Assembly (NCBI GenBank): GCA_002779595.1
Contig: PEWF01000039.1
Location: 1 to 21,701 of the forward strand
Direction: 5' to 3'
DNA from: an archaeon CG07_land_8_20_14_0_80_38_8
GTDB taxonomy: Archaea > Nanobdellota > Nanobdellia > Tiddalikarchaeales > Tiddalikarchaeaceae
Length of the DNA stretch: 21,701 nt
The notes under the pieces are model-generated. The model was not told the DNA's origin. It searched no databases and worked only from the letters and a program-made list of their open reading frames with translations. Below are positions 1 to 7,635 of the stretch, piece after piece. The translations under genes were made by a program, and so were the position numbers. The stretch's first letter is position 1; each line of letters opens with the position of its first letter.

Positions 1-1843
1 TGCCGTACCCTGCCAGTACTCCAGCAGCCAGGGGAATAGTTATTACATTGTACCCTGTTGCCCATATTAAGTTCTGAACCATTTTTGAATAAGTTTTCTT
101 GGACAATTGAATAATAGTGCTAATGTTTGACAAATCATTATTGGTTAGTATTACGTCGCCGGTTTCAACTGCCACATCAGTGCCAGCGCCAATGGCAACG
201 CCTATATTTGACTGCGCCAGTGCGGGCGCATCATTCACTCCATCGCCAACCATCATGACAATCAAACCTTTTGATTGGTAATTTTTGATTATCCTGTTCT
301 TCTGGGCAGGCAGTACTTCTGCATAGTATTCGTCAATTTTTAATTCATTGCTGACTTTTTCAGCAGTTTCCTTATTATCTCCTGTGAGCATTACGCACTT
401 TATCCCTTCATTCTTCAGCATTTGCACTGCTTTTTTGCTTTCCTTCCTGGCTTCATCGCTTAATTCAATTAATCCTATCATTTCTTTTCCTTCCATTAAG
501 TACGCGGTTGTTCCTGTTGTTTCCGCCTTGCTTTCTTTGCCTTTGAAGTAATTCCTGCCCACTAATTTGTAATTCTTGTTTTTTATTTTTCCCTGCACTC
601 CAATGCCCGGCAAATTCTTGAAATTACTCACTTCCTCTAATTTTAGTCCTTTTTTTTCTGCACGGCTTACTATGCTTCTTGCAATGAAGTGCTCAGAATT
701 CAGTTCTAGGGAAGCGCTGATTCTCAAAACCTCATCCTCTGCTTTTTTGATGCCTTTTATTTTTGTGACTGCAAATTCGCCTCTTGTTAAGGTTCCGGTT
801 TTGTCAAAAATAATTACTTGCGTATTCCTTGCCTGTTCAAATGCTGTCCTGTTTCTTATTAATAATCCCCTGCCAGCGCTTATTGAGGTTGACACTGCAA
901 CCACTAATGGAATGGCTAATCCTAGCGCGTGAGGGCAAGTTATGACTATTACAGTTATCATCCTTTCCAGTGCAAAGGACAAATTATTATCAGCCAGTAG
1001 CCATGCTGTGAATGTGATTGTTCCTGCAGTGAGCGCAATTATTGTAAGCCATAACGCGGCTTTATCCGCCAAATTCTGCGTTTTTGACTTTGACATTTGC
1101 GCTTCTTTCACTAATCTTATGACTTGCGAAACGTATGATTTCTCGCCAGTATTTATTATCTTAATTTGTATGCTTCCATCATTGTTTGCGCTTCCTGCGA
1201 TTACTTTGTCATTAATTCTCTTGTTAACTGGTTTTGATTCTCCTGTGAGCATTGACTCATTAATGCTTGTAGTGCCTTTGATGATTACGCCGTCTGCTGG
1301 TATTTTTTCACCCGGACGCACTAATATAATATTCCCTGCTTTTAATTCGCTGACTAATGTTTCAATTATTTTATTGTTATTCATTAAATGCGCTTTTTTT
1401 GGTATTAATTCTGCTAATTTTTCCAATGCGCGGGAAGCGTTTATTACGGAACGCATTTCAATCCAGTGCCCTAAAAGCATTATAAGTATTAAAGTAGATG
1501 ATTCCCAGAAGAAGTATTTCCCGCTTAATCCGAATACTACTGCTGTGCTGTAAGCATAACTGGCAGTTATTGCTACTGCGACTAAAGTCATCATGCCGGG
1601 ATTCTTATTCTTCAATTCATGCAATGAATTTGTTATGAACGGTTTACCGCAGTATAAGAATACAATGCTTGACAATGCGAACAAGAGTATTGTATCTCCT
1701 GTGAAAGTAAATGAGTAATTGAGCAGTTCCTGAAAGAACGGCGAGAGCAGTATTATTGGAACAGTTAATATTAATGATATGATGAATTTTTTCCTGAAAT
1801 CATTCATCATCATTTTGTGGTGATGCGAGTGTTCATGATTCAT
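1..1843 (-). CDS. copB: CopB-type copper-translocating P1B ATPase (3' end beyond window)
   Basis: This is a heavy-metal P-type ATPase, read from position 1843 leftwards with no stop before the window edge, so about 614 residues are visible and the last membrane helix or helices are missing. The His-rich N-terminus (MNHEHSHHHK) and the CPH motif in the metal-binding helix (Cys303-Pro304-His305) mark the CopB (P1B-3) group, which exports copper, rather than the CPC-type CopA. Other motifs seen are TGES (actuator domain), DKTGT with the phosphorylated Asp347, GDGVND at 533-538, and the NLIWATGYN segment of the late membrane helices. The usual SEHP of the nucleotide-binding domain reads SEHF here (His385-Phe386). 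The start is the ATG just before the His-rich stretch. The gene lies 27 nt after the exonuclease III stop codon on the same strand, so co-transcription is likely. Family assignment is firm; the exact metal (Cu+, Cu2+ or Ag+) is inferred. Confidence 0.93.
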   Translation of the reverse strand, partial: MNHEHSHHHKMMMNDFRKKFIISLILTVPIILLSPFFQELLNYSFTFTGDTILLFALSSIVFLYCGKPFITNSLHELKNKNPGMMTLVAVAITASYAYSTAVVFGLSGKYFFWESSTLILIMLLGHWIEMRSVINASRALEKLAELIPKKAHLMNNNKIIETLVSELKAGNIILVRPGEKIPADGVIIKGTTSINESMLTGESKPVNKRINDKVIAGSANNDGSIQIKIINTGEKSYVSQVIRLVKEAQMSKSKTQNLADKAALWLTIIALTAGTITFTAWLLADNNLSFALERMITVIVITCPHALGLAIPLVVAVSTSISAGRGLLIRNRTAFEQARNTQVIIFDKTGTLTRGEFAVTKIKGIKKAEDEVLRISASLELNSEHFIARSIVSRAEKKGLKLEEVSNFKNLPGIGVQGKIKNKNYKLVGRNYFKGKESKAETTGTTAYLMEGKEMIGLIELSDEARKESKKAVQMLKNEGIKCVMLTGDNKETAEKVSNELKIDEYYAEVLPAQKNRIIKNYQSKGLIVMMVGDGVNDAPALAQSNIGVAIGAGTDVAVETGDVILTNNDLSNISTIIQLSKKTYSKMVQNLIWATGYNVITIPLAAGVLAGYG

Positions 1844-1870
1844 TGGATTATTATTAATTAATCCTAATTT

Positions 1871-2620
1871 TTATAATGTTATGCTGATTGGGCAGTGGTC
1901 AGAGCCAATGGTTTCGCTGTGGATTTCCGCGCTTTTCAGTTCATCTTTTAAGTCGTTGCTTATTAGTGCGTAGTCAATCCTCCAGCCAATATTTCTTTCG
2001 CGCGCGCTGAACGCGAACGGCCACCAAGTGAATTTTTTAGTGCCAGGATTTAATGAGCGGTAAGTGTCCGTGAATCCAATGTTCAGGAATTCAGCCAGCG
2101 TGTTCCTTTCCTCTTCTGTGAACATTATATTGTTCTTGTTATTTTTCGGGTTGGCTAAGTCCATTTCTGTGCGCGCTATGTTAAAATCGCCGATTATGAT
2201 GAGAGAGGTTTTAGTTTCTTTTACTTTGTCCATAATTGCTTTGTACATTCTGAGTTTGAATCCGAGTTTGCTTTTGTCCCTTCTGCCGTGCGGGAAGTAA
2301 GCATTGATTAGTGTGAAATTTTTGAATTTTAACTGAATGATTCTGCCTTCATCGTCAAATTCTTTGACTCCTATTCCGTAAATTACTTTTTCAGGCTCTT
2401 CCTTTGTGAGCACTGCTGTGCCTGCGTATCCTTTCTTCTTTGCAGGAAACCAGTAAGTTAAGTAATCCTTGGCGTTCCTTAATTTTATTGGCACGTCTTC
2501 ATAATCTGCTTTTATTTCCTGAAAGCAGATAATGTCAGGATTTTCTTCCAATAACCAGTCCATTAATCCTTTGCTGTAGGCGCTTCGTATGCCGTTAACA
2601 TTCCATGAGCTTATTTTCAT
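1871..2620 (-). CDS. xth: Exonuclease III family AP endonuclease
   Basis: This 249-residue protein matches the ExoIII/APE1 endonuclease-exonuclease-phosphatase family along its whole length. It cleaves DNA 5' of abasic sites in base-excision repair. Visible family motifs are WNVNGIRS at 6-13, the metal ligand Glu35 in CFQEIKA, GDFNIA in the middle, the WRIDY segment, and the C-terminal Asp241-His242 of SDHCP. The length is typical for the short ExoA/ExoIII type. The start codon is 29 nt from the centre of a TATA-like box shared with the divergent gene at 2677, which suggests a leaderless transcript. The copper ATPase follows 27 nt downstream on the same strand. A MagIII-like glycosylase, which would make abasic sites for this enzyme, is encoded a few kb away. 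Confidence 0.95.
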   Translation of the reverse strand: MKISSWNVNGIRSAYSKGLMDWLLEENPDIICFQEIKADYEDVPIKLRNAKDYLTYWFPAKKKGYAGTAVLTKEEPEKVIYGIGVKEFDDEGRIIQLKFKNFTLINAYFPHGRRDKSKLGFKLRMYKAIMDKVKETKTSLIIIGDFNIARTEMDLANPKNNKNNIMFTEEERNTLAEFLNIGFTDTYRSLNPGTKKFTWWPFAFSARERNIGWRIDYALISNDLKDELKSAEIHSETIGSDHCPISITL

Positions 2621-2642
2621 GACTATTTTTATATTGTGTTAA

Positions 2643-2655
2643 TATTTTTAAATCT
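2643..2655. promoter_or_regulatory. Shared bidirectional TATA-like box for xth and the CcdA-fusion gene
   Basis: An A/T-only stretch around TTTTTAAAT is centred near 2649. That is 28 nt before the plus-strand ATG at 2677 and 29 nt before the minus-strand ATG at 2620. Archaeal TATA boxes lie about 26 nt upstream of transcription starts, so one symmetric box could serve both leaderless genes. No Shine-Dalgarno sequence is visible before either start. Confidence 0.55.
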
Positions 2656-2676
2656 GAACCTTGTTATTTTCTAATA

Positions 2677-3813
2677 ATGTTTTCAAAAAAATTAGTATTT
2701 TTGATTATTGTATTATTGTCTTTTTCTGCTGTTTTCGCGGATGACTGCGCTTACATGATATTTTTTTACAGCACTGGATGCCATGCCTGCAATTTGGCTT
2801 CTCCTGTTCTGGATGAGATTGAATCAGAGTATAATATTATTATAGACAGGCGTGAACTGCACGAGGCAGGCAATGTGCAGTTGTTATATTATTACCTTGA
2901 CTTGTATGATGTTCCAAGCAATAAGTGGGGTTATACTCCAACTTCTTTTATCGGCAATTCTTACATTATCGGCTACACCCCTGATTTTGGGGATAATATT
3001 GTCAGCAAAATTTTTGACTGCTATAATGGCGAGTGCGTATGCCCTTTTAACCAGTCAGTTGCGGAGTATTATAATGCCTCCCCGTTCCCTGCTGTCAGCA
3101 ATGCTACTGGTTTTATCGGGAGCCAAACCACTCCGTCAAATATTGATTTGAATATTCCGACTATTGTCAGCGCTGCTTTAATAGATTCCATTAATCCGTG
3201 CGCTTTTGCTGTCATGATTTTCTTATTGACTTATTTGATTAATATGGGCAATAAGAAGAGGGTTTTAATTATTGGATTCTCTTACATTTTTGCAGTTTTC
3301 GCTTCATACTTTCTGGCAGGCTTCGGCTTGTTTTTGACTATTCAGGCTGTTCATATCAGCAACATTATTTATTACGTGTCCGCGATTCTTGCCATCCTTG
3401 CTGGCTTAATTAATGTTAAGGATTTCTTTTGGTACGGTAAAGGTTTTACTTTAAGGATTCCTGCAAGGTTTAAGCCAAGCATTAACAAGTGGGCTAAGGA
3501 AGCGACTATTCCTGCGGCAATAGTATTGGGTTTTCTTGTGAGCATGTTTGAACTCCCTTGCACTGGAGGAGTGTACTTGGCGATTCTTGGTTTGTTGTCA
3601 AAAAGTGTTTCGCAGGCAAGCGCTGTTGTATTATTGTTATTGTATAATATTATTTTCATACTGCCGCTGATTGTTTTAATGTTCTTGGTGTATTTCGGCT
3701 ACTCAGCGAAGGGTTTGGAGAGTTGGAGACTGAAGAAGAGGAATTATATGAAATTATTTTCAGGAATTTTTATGATATTGTTGGGCATTGTAATGCTTTT
3801 GAACCTATTTTGA
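2677..3813 (+). CDS. Secreted thioredoxin domain fused to CcdA/DsbD-like transmembrane reductase
   Basis: The 378-residue protein starts with a signal peptide or anchor (residues 1-21, MFSKK followed by a hydrophobic run). A thioredoxin-like domain follows, with the redox pair Cys35-His-Ala-Cys38 and a cis-Pro loop at Tyr86-Thr-Pro88, predicted to face outside the cell. From about residue 158 there is a multi-helix CcdA/DsbD-type membrane domain. It has Cys175 in SINPCAF and Cys295 in FELPCTGG, the conserved pair that passes electrons across the membrane. In DsbD the thioredoxin domain is C-terminal; here it is N-terminal. The cytoplasmic thioredoxin gene lies 46 nt downstream and is the natural electron donor. 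Extra cysteines (Cys24, Cys114, Cys120, Cys122) lie in the external part. The likely job is keeping secreted cysteines or metal sites reduced, perhaps linked to the neighbouring copper exporter. The last point is inference. Confidence 0.88.
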   Translation: MFSKKLVFLIIVLLSFSAVFADDCAYMIFFYSTGCHACNLASPVLDEIESEYNIIIDRRELHEAGNVQLLYYYLDLYDVPSNKWGYTPTSFIGNSYIIGYTPDFGDNIVSKIFDCYNGECVCPFNQSVAEYYNASPFPAVSNATGFIGSQTTPSNIDLNIPTIVSAALIDSINPCAFAVMIFLLTYLINMGNKKRVLIIGFSYIFAVFASYFLAGFGLFLTIQAVHISNIIYYVSAILAILAGLINVKDFFWYGKGFTLRIPARFKPSINKWAKEATIPAAIVLGFLVSMFELPCTGGVYLAILGLLSKSVSQASAVVLLLLYNIIFILPLIVLMFLVYFGYSAKGLESWRLKKRNYMKLFSGIFMILLGIVMLLNLF

Positions 3814-3859
3814 CAAGAACCATAATTCTTTTAATGTGAGAATTTTTATTTTTTATTTT

Positions 3860-4129
3860 ATGGCTAAGATTGTTTTGAAGGATTTTTACGCGGAATGGTG
3901 CGGGCCCTGCAGGGTGCAGACACCAATTATTAAGGAATTGGAGGAGGAATTCAAGGGCAAAATTGTTTTTGAAAAAATTAATGTTGACAATAAGAGGGAT
4001 GAAGCTTCCAAGTATGGTGTGAGGAGTATTCCCACTATTATTATTGAAAAGGATGGCAATGTTAAGGAGAGGTTTACTGGTTTGCAGGAGAAGAAAGTTT
4101 TAAAATCAGCACTAAGTAAATTATTATGA
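3860..4129 (+). CDS. Cytoplasmic thioredoxin
   Basis: This short thioredoxin of 89 residues has the classic WCGPC active site (Cys14, Cys17) and the cis-Pro loop RSIPTII. I start it at the ATG at 3860 rather than the in-frame GTG at 3836. MAKIVLKDFYAEWCGPC is a normal thioredoxin opening, and a T-rich TATA-like element lies about 27 nt upstream. It lacks the first strand and helix of E. coli thioredoxin, as short archaeal and bacterial thioredoxins do. There is no signal peptide, so it is cytoplasmic and can pass electrons to the CcdA-like protein encoded just upstream. Its stop overlaps the next gene's start. Confidence 0.92.
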   Translation: MAKIVLKDFYAEWCGPCRVQTPIIKELEEEFKGKIVFEKINVDNKRDEASKYGVRSIPTIIIEKDGNVKERFTGLQEKKVLKSALSKLL

Positions 4130-4398
4130 TTATGATTAATAAATTAAAAAAAGATTTGTTGGAAAATAAGAGGGGATTTTATGCCACCCTTGTCAGCATC
4201 TGCACCCTCATAATATGCTTAGTGTATTACATTTTTTACAACGCGGCGCCGTTAACGTTAATAGCAGTATTGCCGATAATTTTCTGGATATCCTATGACG
4301 GGAACGAGCATGACACAGCAGCCACGAAAGGATACTGGGTATGGGTGCTTTTATTGCTCATAACAACAGCAGTAGTATTAATATATCCTTTATTTTAA
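4126..4398 (+). CDS. Small multi-helix membrane protein of unknown function
   Basis: The 90-residue product begins at an ATG overlapping the thioredoxin stop (ATGA), which implies translational coupling. A second ATG at 4132 is possible. After a short Lys-rich N-terminus it has three hydrophobic segments, at about residues 19-39, 42-57 and 69-90. I recognise no family. Its position in the thioredoxin/CcdA cluster suggests a part in the same membrane redox pathway, but it has no cysteine pair of its own, so an accessory role is the most that can be said. Confidence 0.75.
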   Translation: MIMINKLKKDLLENKRGFYATLVSICTLIICLVYYIFYNAAPLTLIAVLPIIFWISYDGNEHDTAATKGYWVWVLLLLITTAVVLIYPLF

Positions 4399-4442
4399 TT
4401 GGATGAAAACTTTTTTATTGCATTCAGGACTTTTTTTGGGAT

Positions 4443-5372
4443 ATGAAGTGGTTTGAGGGTTTTTTCTTATTGTTCTTATTGGCTGGTTGCACGCAGGTAA
4501 GTTCTGATGGTGATTATTACTGCCCTGATAATGTTTCATTCATTGACGCGGTCCAGAATAATTATTGGGGTATGAAGGATTTTATCAAAAATTACACTGA
4601 CAATGAAATTGACGGTTACGTTTCAGCTGAAGGATTGGAATTGAGAAGGAATTATGAGGAATTGCGAGCGATTTACCTGGATTTCGGGAGCAATGACTGC
4701 AAAAATTCCACTAATAATATGATTTCTATAAATTATTTAGCCAAATGCTTTGATTTGATTTACGGAGTTAACCCTTCAACATTCCTGAACAATACTTATA
4801 ATTATAAAATGGTGACTTTTTCAGAGCAAGGATACGTTGAGCACTTGGATTATGCTGAGTATTATTACGATGACGGGAAATACGTTTTCATCTGGGACAT
4901 TGATGATGAGTTGGAAGTTGAGCACTTGGCAGAAGCTAATAATTTTGAAACATTAAATTTTGAAGACTCGGAAGCGCAATTCTTTCAGGTGTATTATTCG
5001 CAGAATTACGAGGATGATTACGGCAGGAAGTATAAAGGAGTATGGTTCCAGGTATTGTATAACATGGTTTTTGCAGGGTATAAAAGCTGGGATTACGACA
5101 CCACTGCTATGAAGGAATTGTACAACAGCAGAACGTTGACAAATGAGGATGTTAAGAATATTTATTACGAAGTGTGCGCGGAAAGATTCGAGCACAGGGA
5201 AATAACATGCACTTATCCGGAAATTAATGTCGGGCCTTACTCCTGCTGCGCTGACGCGAACAATAACGGGGAATGCGACAGCATGGAGGACGGACTGCCT
5301 GAGCATTACTGCGGGGATAATTACTGCCAATCAGACGAATCGCATATTACATGCCCTGCTGACTACCAATAA
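4443..5372 (+). CDS. Secreted lipoprotein with Cys-rich C-terminal module
   Basis: This 309-residue protein starts with a lipoprotein signal peptide whose lipobox is LAGC (Cys16), so it is probably anchored to the outer face of the membrane. The middle part is acidic and rich in Tyr and Asn, with no family I recognise. The C-terminus is Cys-rich. One stretch, CADANNNGECDSMEDG, resembles a Ca2+-binding loop. The last part (CGDNYC, later TCPADY) is a degenerate copy of the CGxxxC...CPxDC repeats common in secreted proteins of Woesearchaeota-like archaea. Placed right after the thioredoxin/CcdA genes, its cysteines are reasonable substrates of that system. Function unknown. Confidence 0.85.
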   Translation: MKWFEGFFLLFLLAGCTQVSSDGDYYCPDNVSFIDAVQNNYWGMKDFIKNYTDNEIDGYVSAEGLELRRNYEELRAIYLDFGSNDCKNSTNNMISINYLAKCFDLIYGVNPSTFLNNTYNYKMVTFSEQGYVEHLDYAEYYYDDGKYVFIWDIDDELEVEHLAEANNFETLNFEDSEAQFFQVYYSQNYEDDYGRKYKGVWFQVLYNMVFAGYKSWDYDTTAMKELYNSRTLTNEDVKNIYYEVCAERFEHREITCTYPEINVGPYSCCADANNNGECDSMEDGLPEHYCGDNYCQSDESHITCPADYQ

Positions 5373-5383
5373 TTTTATATAAT
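5373..5383 (+). promoter_or_regulatory. TATA-like box of the ferredoxin gene
   Basis: TTTTATATAAT is centred at 5378, 27 nt before the ferredoxin ATG at 5405 and directly after the lipoprotein stop codon. The spacing fits a leaderless transcript. Confidence 0.55.
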
Positions 5384-5404
5384 CCAATCCTTTCTTTCAA
5401 TTTC

Positions 5405-5620
5405 ATGGTTGTTAAAATTGATTATGAAAAGTGCTGCTGGAAGAACGGCTCATGCAATAATTGCTCCTGCAAGAGCGGGAGTAATTCATGCAATGGGTGC
5501 GTTGAAGCCTGCCCTGTGGGTGCAATGGAAAGGCATAATGAAGTAGTAGTGGATGCTGAAAAATGCATTGACTGCGGCGCGTGCGCAATTGCCTGCCCGA
5601 AAAACGCAATAACACTATAA
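5405..5620 (+). CDS. 2[4Fe-4S] ferredoxin with Cys-rich insertion
   Basis: The product has 71 residues and twelve cysteines. The second cluster motif is canonical: Cys54-x2-Cys57-x2-Cys60-x3-Cys64-Pro. The first is only partly so, with Cys29-x2-Cys32-x3-Cys36-Pro. The cysteine that normally starts the motif seems to be Cys10 in the usual YEKC context, and an 18-residue Cys/Asn/Ser-rich insertion (with Cys11, Cys17, Cys20, Cys22) separates it from Cys29. The protein is a small electron carrier. The insertion may bind extra metal or change which cysteine ligates cluster I. It has its own TATA-like box, so it is probably transcribed separately from the lipoprotein upstream. Confidence 0.9.
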   Translation: MVVKIDYEKCCWKNGSCNNCSCKSGSNSCNGCVEACPVGAMERHNEVVVDAEKCIDCGACAIACPKNAITL

Positions 5621-5675
5621 ATTAGGGGAATTTTTATCCATAGCGTATTAATTGGTTGTTTTCTCGTTTATTTTT

Positions 5676-5966
5676 ATGATATCCAAATTAATACCCGGAA
5701 TGGCGAATGTTAATCTCGCCGGGAAAATCGTTTCAAAGGATGACAAGAGAAGCGTTAACACGAAGTACGGCAAGTCACAGGTTTGCGATGCAATACTAAG
5801 GGATGACACCGGAGAAATCAAGCTAACTCTTTGGGGCGAACAAATCAGCAAAGTCAGGGAAGGCGATGAGGTAAGCATAAGCGGTGCCTACATTACCGAG
5901 TTTCAGGGAGAACTGCAGCTAAACGTTCCGAAGAAGGGCTTATTGGAAGTCGGGATTAAAGAGTGA
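5676..5966 (+). CDS. ssb: Single OB-fold ssDNA-binding protein (Sulfolobus SSB / RPA-like)
   Basis: The 96-residue product is one OB fold. The segment AILRDDTGEIKLTLWGEQ, followed by ITEFQGELQLNV, matches the crenarchaeal single-OB SSB and RPA-type nucleic-acid-binding proteins. It should coat single-stranded DNA in replication and repair. It lacks the flexible Gly-rich acidic tail of Sulfolobus SSB. I place the start at the ATG at 5676 (MISKLIPGMANV). The in-frame TTG at 5652 would add an odd hydrophobic leader, and a TATA-like TATTAA lies about 28 nt before 5676. The last 27 nt overlap the 3' end of the convergent glycosylase gene. Confidence 0.85.
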   Translation: MISKLIPGMANVNLAGKIVSKDDKRSVNTKYGKSQVCDAILRDDTGEIKLTLWGEQISKVREGDEVSISGAYITEFQGELQLNVPKKGLLEVGIKE

Positions 5967-6590
5967 ATCAGTTAATCCATACGGCTTGCGCGAGTAATGC
6001 TTTTTTGCATGCTCCACTATTAACGCGTGGAATTCCTGAAATAATTCATACTTTCTTGGAAGTTTTTCTTCGACTAATTTTTTAATTTCTTCATAATTAT
6101 TTTTTCCCTTGATTATCCCCAATCTTGTGAAGAATCTTTTAGTGTAAGCATCCACGATGAAGTTGGGCTGCTTGTAAGCGTATAATAATATTGAATCTGC
6201 AGTTTCTTTCCCAATGCCTTTTATTTTTAACAATTCCATCCTGCCTGGCGCGCGTTTAAGTTTTTGGAAAAATTTGGTGAAATTTTTCAAATAATTAATT
6301 TTCTGGTTGTAGTATCCTGCTGGTTTCACGCAGTTAGTCAATAATTCATTGTCCGCGTTGAGGATGTTCTTAGGAGTTAATAATTTTTTTTCGCGCAGAT
6401 TGTTCAGTGCAGTGTTCGCATTATTCCATGACGTGTTTTGCGTGAGTATTGCACCAATGCTGATTTCAAAAATTTCTCCTTTGCTTAATTCTAGTTTGTG
6501 GTTGTCAGGGCAGTACTTGTTGTTCAGGGGCCACCAGCCCTGTAAGCCGTAATTTTTCAGTAATTTTTGGTAAACTTGTATTATTTTCAT
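5940..6590 (-). CDS. HhH-GPD DNA glycosylase, MagIII-like (COG2231)
   Basis: This 216-residue helix-hairpin-helix glycosylase resembles Helicobacter 3-methyladenine glycosylase MagIII more than endonuclease III. Shared features are GWWP near residue 19, IGAILTQNT at 45-53, AGYYNQK at 91-97, the hairpin KIKGIGKETADSI at 122-134, and catalytic Asp147 in FIVDAY. At the position of the EndoIII catalytic lysine there is Glu129, which predicts a monofunctional glycosylase with no lyase activity. The C-terminal Fe-S cluster cysteines of EndoIII are absent. It probably removes alkylated purines, leaving abasic sites for an AP endonuclease such as the exonuclease III at 1871-2620. The 3' end overlaps ssb by 27 nt, convergently. 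Confidence 0.88.
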   Translation of the reverse strand: MKIIQVYQKLLKNYGLQGWWPLNNKYCPDNHKLELSKGEIFEISIGAILTQNTSWNNANTALNNLREKKLLTPKNILNADNELLTNCVKPAGYYNQKINYLKNFTKFFQKLKRAPGRMELLKIKGIGKETADSILLYAYKQPNFIVDAYTKRFFTRLGIIKGKNNYEEIKKLVEEKLPRKYELFQEFHALIVEHAKKHYSRKPYGLTDSLFNPDFQ

Positions 6591-6599
6591 GATTTTTTT

Positions 6600-6619
6600 A
6601 AAAATAATAATAAAAAAAA
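6600..6619 (-). terminator. Oligo-T terminator after the 116-aa gene
   Basis: Read on the minus strand, a T8 run (6612-6619) followed by TATTATTATTTTTA lies 29 nt past the stop at 6648 and just before the glycosylase start at 6590. Archaeal RNA polymerase terminates at such oligo-T tracts without a hairpin. Confidence 0.4.
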
Positions 6620-6647
6620 GGAGAATAAAATTATTTTTTTTTTAATT

Positions 6648-6998
6648 TTATTCTTCTGCTTCTTTCTTGGTTGTTTTTCTGGTTTTCTTTTCTTTAACTA
6701 TTACTGGTTCTTTTGCTTCTTCTGCTTTTGGGGTTTCTGGAATTTTTTTTATTTCCTTGACTAATTCAGTGAATGAGTCAACGAAGAATTGCTGCAATTC
6801 CTTGCTTGCTTCGAATCCCAGACTTTTCTTGTATCTTTTAGCGTTTTCCTGTGTGAGGAATCCTTTGCTTATTGAGAAGAAGAAGTTCTCCCCGTTATTT
6901 GTTTCTTTCAAGGCAATTTCTATGAAATTCCTTGTTCCGTAATTTTTTTCAAAACTTTTTATTGTCTTGAAAACTGGTCTCTCGTTTCTTTCTGCCAT
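6648..6998 (-). CDS. Conserved-looking small protein with charged Lys/Glu tail
   Basis: The 116-residue product has a compact N-terminal part (about 1-80) whose pattern RNFIEIALKE...NFFFSISKGF suggests two or three beta strands and then a helix. The highly charged tail is rich in Lys, Glu and Thr. No signal peptide or membrane segment is present. The strand-strand-helix start recalls small ssDNA/RNA-binding folds such as PC4 or PUR, but I cannot assign a family. The gene is followed by an oligo-T stretch. Confidence 0.75.
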   Translation of the reverse strand: MAERNERPVFKTIKSFEKNYGTRNFIEIALKETNNGENFFFSISKGFLTQENAKRYKKSLGFEASKELQQFFVDSFTELVKEIKKIPETPKAEEAKEPVIVKEKKTRKTTKKEAEE

Positions 6999-7063
6999 AA
7001 TTCTGAAAACACCTCTGTTTTTGGTAAAGAATTCATAATATTGTGTTAATTATAAAATTTTTC

Positions 7064-7402
7064 TTAAATGCTTGTTTTAAGCAAATCTGCTAATTTCGGC
7101 GATTTATTCCTTATTTTAATGTTTTTTTCAGCGCAATACTTTTCCAAATACTTGAATTGCTCCCTTATCACGTCATTTTTGAAGGGTTTTATTTCCTCAG
7201 GAAATCCGCATTCTATGCTTTCATCCCTGAAGTGAAAAGTGTTCAAATCTCCGATTATTGTTAATTCATTATTTTCAACACTGCCCCATATTGAGTAAAA
7301 TAATTGCTTCTGGCTGTAGAACACGCCCAATAAGTTGTCATAAACCCTTATGATGTGCTTGTCATTGTCCACTTTTTTTACAGGAGTTATAGTTATTTCC
7401 AT
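7064..7402 (-). CDS. Small protein of unknown function
   Basis: I start this at the ATG at 7402, giving 112 residues (MEITITPVKKV...). The frame stays open to 7516, but that extension is AT-rich, hydrophobic and unlike a protein N-terminus, and a TTTTAAAA element lies about 30 nt before 7402. The product is soluble and mixed alpha/beta, with a C-terminal helical part (QFKYLEKYCAEKNIKI). I recognise no family. It precedes the 116-aa gene on the same strand by 65 nt, so the two may be transcribed together. Confidence 0.65.
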   Translation of the reverse strand: MEITITPVKKVDNDKHIIRVYDNLLGVFYSQKQLFYSIWGSVENNELTIIGDLNTFHFRDESIECGFPEEIKPFKNDVIREQFKYLEKYCAEKNIKIRNKSPKLADLLKTSI

Positions 7403-7604
7403 TTTTTTTAAAAACAAGAGAAACACGATTTTAAAAAAGTATTCATTTTTTTTTGGGATGAACAATTTACAAATGCAAGAATAAAAATAATCAATATCAG
7501 GGATTGTAGAGCCCAAAACTAAGCCGAAGTCTAAAAGGATTTTAAGAATTAAACAAATTCCTTTTCACAAATATATTATTTCACCTTTTTTTTATAAACT
7601 AATG

Positions 7605-7612
7605 TTTAAATA
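7605..7612 (+). promoter_or_regulatory. TATA-like box deciding the start at 7636
   Basis: TTTAAATA is centred 27 nt before the ATG at 7636. This favours that ATG over the TTG at 7624, which would fall only about 15 nt from the box. The rest of the 7403-7604 gap is AT-rich and I see no gene in it. Confidence 0.55.
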
Positions 7613-7635
7613 CAAACAGATTATTGTTAAAATTC

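Noticed and set aside
942..1553. 203-codon plus-strand frame opposite the copper ATPase
   Set aside because: It mirrors the ATPase gene, which has all P-type motifs; the plus-strand product is Ser/Leu/Ile-rich with no motifs.
7403..7516. Upstream extension of the 112-aa protein
   Set aside because: AT-rich hydrophobic leader with no promoter at the right distance; the ATG at 7402 fits better.
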